Shown here piece after piece: positions 36,482 to 45,115 of a stretch of DNA of 64,000 bases; the stretch's first letter is position 1; every line of letters begins with the position of its first letter. Position numbers and translations under genes: made by a program. The notes below the pieces were generated by a model that was not told where the DNA came from, ran no database searches, and saw nothing but the letters and a program-made list of their open reading frames with translations. Origin of the DNA: Verrucomicrobiota bacterium (lineage in GTDB: Bacteria; Verrucomicrobiota; Verrucomicrobiia; CAIQCK01); the NCBI GenBank assembly GCA_016222825.1, contig JACRQF010000009.1, forward strand, positions 1,178,001 to 1,242,000, in the 5' to 3' direction.

Positions 36482-39400
36482 TTACTTGATTAGGCGCCAC
36501 ATCATTGCGATGGCGTGCTGTCGTGTAAAGACTCCTTCAGCGGGCTTCGACGGTGACGGAAGCATGGCGACGAACTCCGCAGCCGTGACCGCCACGCTGT
36601 TTGCGCGCTCCGCGTCGGCCACGGCGCGAGCCAGCGCGTTAGGATCAAGCTTGCCCGCGTGCAGCTTTGCGAGGCCGTCCGCCCAAACTTTGGCGGTCGC
36701 GCGCTTCAACGGCGCGGTCGGCTTCGCATCGTAGTCGTGGAAGAAGCCTTTCGTTCCGAAATACTGCACGGCGGGAATCCACGGCTCTTTGCCGGCGACG
36801 CTGATGTCGTTGAAGAACGAAATCATCTGGCGACGTTCGACCAGCGTGCGCAACAACAGGTCGCTGTCGAGTTTCGCCGGCGTCGTCTTCTGTTTCTTCG
36901 CCAGCGCGGCGGCGAAACCGGCGGCCTCTCCTGTTTGCATCCACACCGGCTCCAAGCGCACTGCGCCCCACGCTATGTGCGTCGCGGAGAGGCAGACGGG
37001 CACGAGCAGGTTGTCCACGCCTTGCGGCAACAGCGAGCGATACGGAATCTGGCCGGGGCGCGATTCCTCAGTGAGGATGAGCTTGCCGTCGTAGTGGAAG
37101 CCGGGGCGCGAGTCGGTGGTGCAGGAATGCGAGTCCATATACCAGTCGGTCGTGGCGATGCTGTCGGAATGGACCGGCGTGCGGCCGAGGCCGGGCGCAA
37201 GCGAGTTGTCGTGCTCGGTATAGACATGCCGGCCGACGATGCGGCGCGCCTCGCGGACATACATCTCGTAGGGCACGTGGTTGTTGTCGGCGAACTCGTC
37301 CTTCGGCAGGCCCCACTCGCGGAACTTCTCGCGCTGCTTGGGCGACACCGACTCGTCGTTCTGGAGGAAATACATGAGGCCGAGCGCGAAGTTGAGATGG
37401 CGCTGGATGATCTTCTCGCGCGCGGGCCAGTCGGCTTCGGGATAGTCGTGGTTTTCGCCCGGAAGGATGGGCGAGTTCATGTGCGACTTGCTGTTGGGGC
37501 CGGCGTTGGTGGCGATACTCTTGCGGTTGTAGTTGACGTATTCCTCGCGGTTGTAGCCGGGCGGCGGCGCGGTCAGCAGGATGCGGTTGGCTGGGTCTTT
37601 GGTGACGCAGAAGCGGTAGTTGTAAGCCTGCACCGCGCGGTCGGCCGTGAACGGGCTGGTCGGGTCAATGGTGCCTTGGTGCGAGCCGTAGGGGCGGATG
37701 TTCAGCCGACCCTCCACGGCGTCGCGGGGCGCGGGGCCGCTGGCGACGTTGCAGAAGACTTTGCCGGCATGTGGCTCCTTGTATTCGTCGCGCGCCTCGC
37801 GCCCGCAACGATATGGCACCTTCGCCAGCGCGAACAGGTCGCCTTCGTAGGTTCCGTCAGCGAACATCGCGCCGCGCACGCGGATTTCCTTCGCGCCGCC
37901 GTATTCCCGCAACGTCACACTCCGCAGCATCGCACCGTCGCTCTCAACGGCGGTCGCGTAGTGACTGAGCAACAGCGTGATCTTCTTCTCGTCCGCGACG
38001 AGCCGGTTGAACTCGCGCTCCGCGACGTGCGCCTCGGCCCAACTAATCGGGTAATGCTCGTGAGTGCAGCGGACGACTTGATGTTCGCGCGAATTTTCGC
38101 CGTAGGTGGCGATATAATGCCGCTCGATGTTCCGCAACAACTCGGTGAACAACGGCGCGCGGTGGCCGCCGTAGAGCGCATCCCATTGCATCAGCCCATT
38201 GCTCATCATGCCGCCGATGTGGCGGTTATGCTGCACGAGCAGCACTGTGCAACCCTCGCGCGCTGCGCGCACCGCGCACATTACGCCGCTGCCCGTGCCG
38301 CCAACCACGACGAGGTCGTAGCTCTTGCCGTCCACGTCGCCAGGTTTTGCGTCCTTGGCAAGATGAACCGGCTCGGCAGGCAACGGCTTTGGCGCCGATG
38401 GCGCGGCTCCTTTCGGTGCGAGTGGCGAAACAGCGACAGCGGCCGCTTGTTTGTTGCGCGGCTCGTCGGCAGTTTCGACATGCTTTTTCCGTGCAGCCGT
38501 AAAACCCGCATCGCGTTTCCCTTCGCGCTCCGCCTTTGCGATTTCGGCAGGAACGAACTGCACTGCGTCCACCACGACGAAGCCGTCAGCGCCCGCATTG
38601 GAGATCGTGACCGAGCCTTTCTTGCCAGCGGCAAACTTGAACACGCCCAGCGCGCGCGGCACGCCTTTGACCAGCGCGTCCTCGCGCTGGTTGACGGTCA
38701 CGGTCTTCTCGCCGTCGGCGCTGATGATGGTTACCGGCACCTTCGTTGCGCGGTTGTTCGTCGCGACGTGGATGAGCCGAACTTCGTAGTCGCCAGCTTC
38801 CTTAATGTCCGGCGTGAAGCGTGCCGACTTCTTTCCTTGCTCACGGTTGCTGTCGTGGCGGTAACCCTTGCCGACGAGCGCGGGCTGCTTGGCGCTCTCC
38901 ACCCAGTCGCCGATGAACTCGCCTGCGCCATCGTCCAAGAGAATGCCGGCAGGTTGTGGTCGGTTTGGAGTCCCGGCTTTAGCCAGCCGCGCGTGAGTGG
39001 TTGATGGATCGCCGGAGCCGGCTGAAGCCGGGACTCCGAACCCGGCCACCGCCATCTTGTCGGTCTCTTCGAGTTTGAACCGCGTGCTGACAACGGAGTT
39101 CTTCTCCGGGCCGGGCCGGTATTTGACGTAGGTGGTGGCGACGAATGTGCCGTCAGGCAGCAGATCCAGTCCCGGATAGCCGCAATCGCCGCCCGCGTAG
39201 CTGTGGAGCAGCTTGATTCGATACTGCCCCTCGCGGCCGTTCAAGACGTTCTCATAGCGGCCCACCCACGCGACGAAGTGGTTCTTGGTCGGACTCTGCT
39301 TGCCCGTGTCGCGGAAACAAACCACCAGCCGTCCGTCGGGAGCGTAGCGGGCCATGTGACGATCGCCGTGCAGGCCGGCGGGCAACGGCTTCGTCTTCGA

Positions 39401-41332
39401 CCATGTGCGCCCCTCGTCGTCGCTCGTCATGTAGAGCGCGACTCGCTCCGTGTTCTCGCGCAACAGGCAGAGCAGTTGTTTGCCGTCGGGCGAGCGCACC
39501 AGCGCCGGCTCGCAGGGCTTGAGTTCGCCGAGGTCTAGCACGATGCGCCAATCGCTCCACGTCAGGCCGCCGTCGGTGGAGACGCTCTGGACGACGACGT
39601 TGGAGCGTTTGTCCTTCGTCTCGCCGGGCCGGCGGATGTTGGTCATGCCGAGCAACCGCTTGCCGCCGTCAATCGGCACAATCGTGCAGAACGGCATGAC
39701 GCATTCGAGATTCACGCTGCGCATAGGCGTCCACGTCTTGCCGTCGTCCTTCGAACAGGACATCTGCATCGTGCCATCCGGTCCCTGGCCGGCGAAAACG
39801 AAGATGCGCGATTTGCCGTGTGGATCGGTCAGCAGGTAAATGGACGGACAGTTTTTCACTTCGCGCCAATTCTCCGGCACGGGCAGCAGTTCGCTCCACG
39901 TGCGCCCGCCGTCGTCGCTGCGTTTCATTGGACCGCACGGCCCGCCGTGGTTGATCGTCCAGACGCAGAACATCGTCTGGCCGTCCGGCAGCAGCAACGT
40001 GGTCGGGTGGCCTTGATAGACCGTCTCGGTGCCTTGCGCGACGATGACCTGGCGCGTGGTGTCGGCGGAGAGGTCCACGGTGCGCAGGCTGGCCTGATTG
40101 CCGGCACTCTTCAGCCATTCAAGGTTGAAACGGGCCAGGCGCACGTAGCGGTCGTCGCACATGCGAGTGACAATGTCGGCTTCGTAAAGACAGAGGATGG
40201 TGCCGTCGGCCAGCACGGCGAGGTCGCTGTAGCCCGCCGGGCCTGGCTCCAAAATCTTCGAGACCGGCCAAGTCGCGCCGTCATCGAGGCTCATCTTAAC
40301 GGTCAGCCGCTTGCGGTCGTGAGCCAGGCTGCCTCCCGGGCGGATCAACTCGTTCTCCAGATTGCTGGGATTGGCGAACAGGATGCGCCCGGGCTGTCTG
40401 CCTTTCGGCCAGCCGTGGCGAATCAAGCTGGCCATGCAGACCGGTTCGAGCAGCGCCGGATCCCAACGATGACCGGTCCAGCCGGAGGCGCCGTCGGGAC
40501 TGACGGCCACCAAGCGGCGGTTGATTTTCGATTCGCTGCGCATGTTGAACATCACGCGGCCATCCGCGAGTTCCACAGCGACGGTTTCGCTGGGGTTGAC
40601 CACGGTCACACCTTCCACCACATCGCCGTGACGGCAGACGATGCCACCGCGCTTCCATGTCGTCCCGCGGTCGTCGCTGGAGATGGCTGCGACGATGGAC
40701 GGTCGGTGGCCGCGGTGTTTGCCTTTGCCAAATTCCTTTCCACTGCCGTCAGAAAGCCAGACGGGGATGATCATGCGACCGTTGCGGAGTTGCGTGCCGT
40801 GGCCGGGACCGGTGGCGCAGACACGCCAAGGGTAGTCCGATTTGAACTGATCAAAGACCGGGGTGATCTCGACCGGCTTGCTCCATGTCACACCGTCGTC
40901 ATCGCTGTGCATCGTGAAGACGCGGGCGTAGTCATGGCAGAACACAGCGGCCACCCGGCCGCTGTCCCGGTCGGGGATCATCACGAAGTTGCTCACCGGC
41001 CCGTCGCCGTAGGTGGTGTGGTCCAGCAGCTTGACAATCGGGCCGAAGGTCTTGCCGCCATCTGTGCTGCGGCGCATCAGCACGTCGTTGAAATCGTAGT
41101 CGCCGCCGCGCCCCGGCCGGGCCTCCGTGGTGACCAACACGGTGTTGTTCTTCGTCACGACGATGCCGGGGATGCGGCAGGTCCAGTAGCCGTTGGTGCG
41201 CGCTTCGAAGAGGTTTTGCTTTTCGAGCAAGGGTGCCACGGCCTCTGCGGCGGGCGCGTTGATGAGAAGGGAAGAGCCGATCGCCACGGCGGTGATCGCC
41301 GGGCAGAACAAACGGTGCAGATGTGTTTTCAT
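36482..41332 (-). CDS. Sialidase-sialidase-golvesin-FAD oxidoreductase fusion
   Basis: 1616 residues in one frame, signal peptide first (MKTHLHRLFCPAITAVAIGS). Domain 1, about 35-400, is an exo-sialidase-like propeller: CRIPGIVVTKNNTVLVTTEAR, then Asp boxes MRRSTDGGKTFGP, MHSDDDGVTW and ISSDDRGTTW. Domain 2, about 430-770, is a second propeller with KRSDDGGRTW, SKDDGKTW, SVSTDGGLTW and TSDDEGRTW. A linker coded by a palindromic repeat follows. Then comes a golvesin/xanthan-lyase-like C-terminal type module (ARFTPDIKEAGDYEVRLIHV). The last ~600 residues, from about 1005, are an FAD oxidoreductase (DLVVVGGTGSGVMCAVRAA) of the xanthan-lyase-associated type. ATG at 41332 is chosen for the signal peptide. 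Propeller catalytic Tyr/Glu are not certain. Confidence 0.85.
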   Translation of the reverse strand: MKTHLHRLFCPAITAVAIGSSLLINAPAAEAVAPLLEKQNLFEARTNGYWTCRIPGIVVTKNNTVLVTTEARPGRGGDYDFNDVLMRRSTDGGKTFGPIVKLLDHTTYGDGPVSNFVMIPDRDSGRVAAVFCHDYARVFTMHSDDDGVTWSKPVEITPVFDQFKSDYPWRVCATGPGHGTQLRNGRMIIPVWLSDGSGKEFGKGKHRGHRPSIVAAISSDDRGTTWKRGGIVCRHGDVVEGVTVVNPSETVAVELADGRVMFNMRSESKINRRLVAVSPDGASGWTGHRWDPALLEPVCMASLIRHGWPKGRQPGRILFANPSNLENELIRPGGSLAHDRKRLTVKMSLDDGATWPVSKILEPGPAGYSDLAVLADGTILCLYEADIVTRMCDDRYVRLARFNLEWLKSAGNQASLRTVDLSADTTRQVIVAQGTETVYQGHPTTLLLPDGQTMFCVWTINHGGPCGPMKRSDDGGRTWSELLPVPENWREVKNCPSIYLLTDPHGKSRIFVFAGQGPDGTMQMSCSKDDGKTWTPMRSVNLECVMPFCTIVPIDGGKRLLGMTNIRRPGETKDKRSNVVVQSVSTDGGLTWSDWRIVLDLGELKPCEPALVRSPDGKQLLCLLRENTERVALYMTSDDEGRTWSKTKPLPAGLHGDRHMARYAPDGRLVVCFRDTGKQSPTKNHFVAWVGRYENVLNGREGQYRIKLLHSYAGGDCGYPGLDLLPDGTFVATTYVKYRPGPEKNSVVSTRFKLEETDKMAVAGFGVPASAGSGDPSTTHARLAKAGTPNRPQPAGILLDDGAGEFIGDWVESAKQPALVGKGYRHDSNREQGKKSARFTPDIKEAGDYEVRLIHVATNNRATKVPVTIISADGEKTVTVNQREDALVKGVPRALGVFKFAAGKKGSVTISNAGADGFVVVDAVQFVPAEIAKAEREGKRDAGFTAARKKHVETADEPRNKQAAAVAVSPLAPKGAAPSAPKPLPAEPVHLAKDAKPGDVDGKSYDLVVVGGTGSGVMCAVRAAREGCTVLLVQHNRHIGGMMSNGLMQWDALYGGHRAPLFTELLRNIERHYIATYGENSREHQVVRCTHEHYPISWAEAHVAEREFNRLVADEKKITLLLSHYATAVESDGAMLRSVTLREYGGAKEIRVRGAMFADGTYEGDLFALAKVPYRCGREARDEYKEPHAGKVFCNVASGPAPRDAVEGRLNIRPYGSHQGTIDPTSPFTADRAVQAYNYRFCVTKDPANRILLTAPPPGYNREEYVNYNRKSIATNAGPNSKSHMNSPILPGENHDYPEADWPAREKIIQRHLNFALGLMYFLQNDESVSPKQREKFREWGLPKDEFADNNHVPYEMYVREARRIVGRHVYTEHDNSLAPGLGRTPVHSDSIATTDWYMDSHSCTTDSRPGFHYDGKLILTEESRPGQIPYRSLLPQGVDNLLVPVCLSATHIAWGAVRLEPVWMQTGEAAGFAAALAKKQKTTPAKLDSDLLLRTLVERRQMISFFNDISVAGKEPWIPAVQYFGTKGFFHDYDAKPTAPLKRATAKVWADGLAKLHAGKLDPNALARAVADAERANSVAVTAAEFVAMLPSPSKPAEGVFTRQHAIAMMWRLIK
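38962..39042. repeat. Palindromic element inserted in frame in a coding sequence
   Basis: Arms of 27 nt at 38962-38988 and 39016-39042 are inverted copies with about 23 of 27 matching. The core is GGAGTCCCGGCTT and its complement. The loop is 27 nt, total 81 nt, exactly 27 codons. In the fusion gene it encodes a Gly/Ala/Ser/Pro-rich linker (roughly FGVPASAGSGDPS, TTHARLAKAGTP). The linker joins the second sialidase propeller to the golvesin-like module. Confidence 0.85.
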
Positions 41333-41379
41333 GCGCGGCCTGAGTGTTCCCGTTCGGCGCAATAACGGCAAGGCCGTTC

Positions 41380-41404
41380 AAGTGGTCATGCGAACTGACC
41401 AGTT
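41380..41404. promoter_or_regulatory. Dyad operator candidate upstream of the fusion gene
   Basis: AAGTGGTCA at 41380-41388 and TGACCAGTT at 41396-41404 form inverted half-sites of AANTGGTCA type with a 7-nt spacer; 8 of 9 positions in each arm are symmetric. It lies 48 bp upstream of the fusion-gene ATG (41332) and just past the end of a GntR/LacI-type regulator gene. TGGTC/GACCA half-sites are typical of GntR-family operators. Prediction only. Confidence 0.5.
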
Positions 41405-41442
41405 GACGATAACAGACCTGCCGTGCGGCCTTGCGGGGTTTT

Positions 41443-42534
41443 TCAGACCGTTTCGCCTGCGACAAACCGGGGCATTAACCGCACCGGTTTGACGGACACA
41501 AAGCCGGCTTGCGCGAGTTGAATGACCGCGCGTGACAGCCGCCGCGCGAAGCTCTCCGGTGCGCTCACGTAGCGCGATATGGCCGGCGTGAGGAATTCGA
41601 GAAACGCATCGTCATCGCGCGAGATTACCGCCACGTCCTGCGGGATGCGCAGGCCGCGACGCAACAAGAGCGTCACCACCGTCAACACATGCGCCGTCCG
41701 CGCCACGAAGAACCCCGTGACCGGCCGGGGCGGCCTCAACGCTGCGCCGAGGCACGATGCCACGCCCGCCACCGAACCGTCGTGTTGCAGCACCAGCGGC
41801 TCGCCGGGATCCCGGGCGCTGGCGACAAACCCTTCGCGAAACCCCGCCTCGGTTTCCGCGTCGCCGCCGAAAGCACCCGTTGGCAAAAGCAGCGCCGCGC
41901 GCCGATGACCCTTGCGCCAGAGCAACGCGGCCGCGTGGCGCGCCGCCGCGCGATGATCCACGTCCACGGACGGCAACTCGACGCCCGACGCGCAGGTGCC
42001 CGCCAGCAGGCAGGGGCGCTTCTGTTAGACGAACCACCGCTGCGTTCCGCCCGTGGAGCGAAACAACACCCACGCCGCCGCCCGCGTCCGGGCCATGAGC
42101 GCCGCCAGCGCACCGGCTGGCCGGGGCGAAAAACATTTTCGGCTGACGTGAAACTCCAACTCGAACCCCTCTCGCGACAGGTGCGTGCGCAGCTCATCGG
42201 TCCAGCAAAGCACGAACGGCGGCAGACTCTTCAGCGGCACGGGCGAGAGCAAACCGATGGTCTTCGTCCACAAACTGCTCGCGGCGCGGCGCTGCGGAGC
42301 GAGGATGCGGCGGCGTTTGCCATGCGCAACCTTCAGCCAGCCTTCGCGGCGGAGTTGATCGAGCGCGCTGCGCACCGTCGGCCGGCTGACTTGGAACCTG
42401 TCGCACAACTCCCGCTCGCCCGGTAAATGATCACGCCACTCACCCGCCTGCAAACCCTCGCGTAAGAACTGCGCGGTCTGGGCCACCAGCGAGACTTGCC
42501 GGGGGAGTGCGCGTTGTGTTCGTGACAAAGGCAT
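41443..42534 (-). pseudogene. GntR-HTH/LacI-type sensor regulator with in-frame stop
   Basis: One frame encodes an N-terminal GntR winged helix (LPGERELCDRFQVSRPTVRS) and a LacI/periplasmic-binding-protein-like C-terminal domain (PSVDVDHRAAARHAAAL, GHRRAALLLPTGAFGGDAE, PQDVAVISRDDDAFLEF), about 363 codons. It is interrupted by TAA at 42025-42027. The reading frame is the same before and after the stop, with no shift, so one base change (for example from GAA, CAA or AAA) explains it. This is the AraR-like layout of sugar regulators. It begins at 42534, overlapping the esterase stop (TGATG). It could be a real pseudogene, a sequencing error or a readthrough site. Confidence 0.8.
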
Positions 42535-43478
42535 CAGTGCTTGAGATTCGCAACCGCCTTGTGTGCGGTTTCCCGGAGAAACCGCGCGTAATCCGCGTCG
42601 AGTCCTTTCGGGACGAAACGATTGCCGACCACGCTCTCGCTGAACAGCACTTCGTAGAAGACGCACGCGCCGAGGTATTCGCCGGCGGTGTTGGCGTGAT
42701 GGCCGTCCATGCCAAGCGTTTGCTTGCCGTCTTTACCCTTCTTCCATTGCCAGCCGACGTGCAATGAGTGCGTCTGGTCGGGCAGCGACGGCGGCTTGGC
42801 GTTCTTGGAAACGAACTTCGTGTCGGGCCGGTAGCCCCACTTTGGGTCGCTATCGGCCAGATGCAACGCGTCGCCGACGGGGATGACGCACGCGCCTAAC
42901 TCGGCTGCGATGGTCTGGTAGGCGCTGGTGAGCATGCGATACATCACCTCGCGCGTGGCCGGCTCGCCGGGCTTCCCGGAGGGTTTCGTAAACCGCGGAT
43001 CGTCGCAGCGGTAGGCCCATGTCTGATGCACCAGCAGCTTCGCCTGCGGCGCGTGTTTCTTGATGTAATCGCGGAGTTGCTCTGCGAAAGGCCGGTAGGT
43101 GACTATGTCGTGACTCTTGATGCTGGCCTGCTGGATGGTCACAAAATCCCAGCGATCCGCCATCAGTTCTTGCTTCAAGCTGCGGCCATTGGTGTAGCAG
43201 CCCGTTTTGTCGGTGGCATCCAACTCGAACTTCTGGAACTTCTCCGCGTGCAACTGGAGCGACGCGCCGCCAACCACGATGGGCCGGTGGATCAACGTGT
43301 GCCCGCCCGCTTTCGCCAGGTCTGGCAAGTAGTGCGTGGCATTGCGGGAGAAGCTGTTGCCGATGGTGAGCAGGCGAACAGTCTGCGGCTCCGCCCCGAT
43401 GGCGGCCGCGATCCATGCGAGTCCCACGAGCGCGATCACCACGACGCGGGCACAACGATTCGATAGTGATGTCTTCAT
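42534..43478 (-). CDS. DUF4886 SGNH-like secreted hydrolase
   Basis: 314 residues with a signal peptide (RVVVIALVGLAWIAAAIGAE). Block I is LLTIGNSFSRNATHYL, with the nucleophile Ser in GNSFS, and block V is MDGHHANTAGEYLGACVFYE. This matches DUF4886, a group of SGNH hydrolases found in glycan-degrading Bacteroidota and Verrucomicrobiota. The probable job is deacylation of a polysaccharide. It shares 4 bp with the upstream FAD-oxidoreductase gene and one base with the regulator. Confidence 0.83.
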   Translation of the reverse strand: MKTSLSNRCARVVVIALVGLAWIAAAIGAEPQTVRLLTIGNSFSRNATHYLPDLAKAGGHTLIHRPIVVGGASLQLHAEKFQKFELDATDKTGCYTNGRSLKQELMADRWDFVTIQQASIKSHDIVTYRPFAEQLRDYIKKHAPQAKLLVHQTWAYRCDDPRFTKPSGKPGEPATREVMYRMLTSAYQTIAAELGACVIPVGDALHLADSDPKWGYRPDTKFVSKNAKPPSLPDQTHSLHVGWQWKKGKDGKQTLGMDGHHANTAGEYLGACVFYEVLFSESVVGNRFVPKGLDADYARFLRETAHKAVANLKH

Positions 43479-45109
43479 GGTTTCCATTCCAGAACCTGGC
43501 CGCGCTCAAGGAGACGGCCCTGAAGTTTCTTCACGTCCACAGACTGGACGGAACTGCCGCCGCGCACCGCGTGCGCCGCCGCCACACCGGCGGACTCGCC
43601 GAGCACGCAGAACACCGGTTCCATCCGCGCCGAAGCATACGCGATGTAGCTGGCAGAAAAACAGACCGGAACGAGCAGGTTCGAGCAAGCCTCCGGCTTC
43701 GGCGTGATGGCGCGGTAGGGCACGGCATACGGCTTCCCGGTCCCGCGCGCGCCGCCGATGAACATGTTGCCCTCGGTGGCCACACCGAGCGCGCCAGTCT
43801 TCGGGTCACGCGCGGCGTAACGGCGCACGGGATAAGTGTCCACGCCGTAGAGCGCAAGGCCGACGGCGTCGTCCACGCGCGTCTGGTTCAACACGTCGGC
43901 ATGCGTGAGGATGTAACGCCCCTGCATCCGGCGCGTGATGCGCACGTAAAGCTGGTGTGGCCAGCCTTGCGTGTCCGGATGCATCGTCCGGTCGAGGCCG
44001 AGCGCAGCGGTCTTCTTGCGAAACTCCTCTGGCACGCGCGGGTCGGTGCTCAGGAAATGGTGCAGCCCGCGCAGATAGTCAATGTGCTGCCGCCACACCT
44101 TCGACCGCGTCGCCCAGTCGCCGTCCTGGTAAAACCGGCTCACGCCGAGCGGCGCCATCGTGACGAGCGACTCGCGCTGGTAATTGTATTCGCCGCTGTT
44201 GCGCCAGCCAGGGAAGATGTTCGCCAGCCGCGGCATTGCCTTCTTCACGTCGCCGCCAGCCCAGTTCAAGATGTGCTGCACGTAGCGGTCGACCAATTCG
44301 AACTGCTTCGCGTCGTAATCCGCCGGTGGCGTGAACGGCGCGCGCTTGGCCGGATTGTCTGTGACATAGTAACGGAAGTTGTAGGCCTGCGTATAATCGT
44401 CACCCGCGCCTTTCGCCTTGCCGTGGTCGGCGTCCACGAGCGGCAACAGCCCGCTCTCCGGTTTGCCCGGCTCACGATATGGATCAATCGGCCGCCAATT
44501 CGTCGGATCGCCAACGCCCGCGGGCTTCTCGTTGAACTTCGCGGCCGGCTCGCGGCCGACGGCGTAGGGCACGCGCGCGCCGGCCATCACGTCGCCCTCA
44601 TAGCTGGCATCAATAAACATCTTCGCTTCGACAATCCGACCCGGCCCGGCCTTCGCGATCGGCGCAGGCACGCCGAGTTCATCCGGCGGCGCGCACTCCA
44701 GATGGATGCGCGTGATCCGCTGCCCATCCTTCTCCACTCGCTGCACGCGATACTCAAACACGACCGGAATCTGTTCCTCCTTGAGCCAGCGTGCGAAACT
44801 CTCGCGGATGCTGGGCGGATCGTTTCCAGCGACAAACACCCGGCTCTTCGTCAAGCCGCCGACCGCGCGCGGCTCCGGACAATCCTGCTTCGGCTTGATG
44901 CCCGCGCCCAGAATGCCGCCGACCCAGCGGCTCGGCTCGACGATCACGACCGACATGCCTTCCTGCTTCGCGGTCACCGCTGCGACGATGCCCGCGAGCG
45001 TAGCCGCATAGACGCAAACATCAACGGTCTGCGTCTCAGCCGCGCATCCGCTCGGCGACAGCGCGAGTGCAGCGGCAAACAAGACGATGGCAGGGAAAAG
45101 CGTTCTCAT
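43475..45109 (-). CDS. FAD-dependent oxidoreductase (xanthan-lyase-associated type)
   Basis: 544 residues with a lipoprotein-like or Sec signal (ALALSPSGCAAE). The dinucleotide-binding motif is altered at the start: VDVCVYAATLAGIVAAVTAKQEGMSVVIVEPS, where the usual GxGxxG reads AATLAG. The core has WVGGILGAGIKP, FIDASYEGDVMAGARVPYAVGRE and YQREGLVTMAP-like segments. It is a paralog of the FAD domain at the end of the 1616-residue fusion, sharing KMFIDASYEGD. Activity is unknown, though such proteins often sit with polysaccharide lyases. Confidence 0.83.
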   Translation of the reverse strand: MRTLFPAIVLFAAALALSPSGCAAETQTVDVCVYAATLAGIVAAVTAKQEGMSVVIVEPSRWVGGILGAGIKPKQDCPEPRAVGGLTKSRVFVAGNDPPSIRESFARWLKEEQIPVVFEYRVQRVEKDGQRITRIHLECAPPDELGVPAPIAKAGPGRIVEAKMFIDASYEGDVMAGARVPYAVGREPAAKFNEKPAGVGDPTNWRPIDPYREPGKPESGLLPLVDADHGKAKGAGDDYTQAYNFRYYVTDNPAKRAPFTPPADYDAKQFELVDRYVQHILNWAGGDVKKAMPRLANIFPGWRNSGEYNYQRESLVTMAPLGVSRFYQDGDWATRSKVWRQHIDYLRGLHHFLSTDPRVPEEFRKKTAALGLDRTMHPDTQGWPHQLYVRITRRMQGRYILTHADVLNQTRVDDAVGLALYGVDTYPVRRYAARDPKTGALGVATEGNMFIGGARGTGKPYAVPYRAITPKPEACSNLLVPVCFSASYIAYASARMEPVFCVLGESAGVAAAHAVRGGSSVQSVDVKKLQGRLLERGQVLEWKP

Positions 45110-45115
45110 GGTTTG

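Noticed and set aside
36659..39004. A 781-codon plus-strand open frame
   Set aside because: It lies opposite the fusion gene, lacks any domain, and its amino-acid pattern is typical of GC-rich shadow frames.
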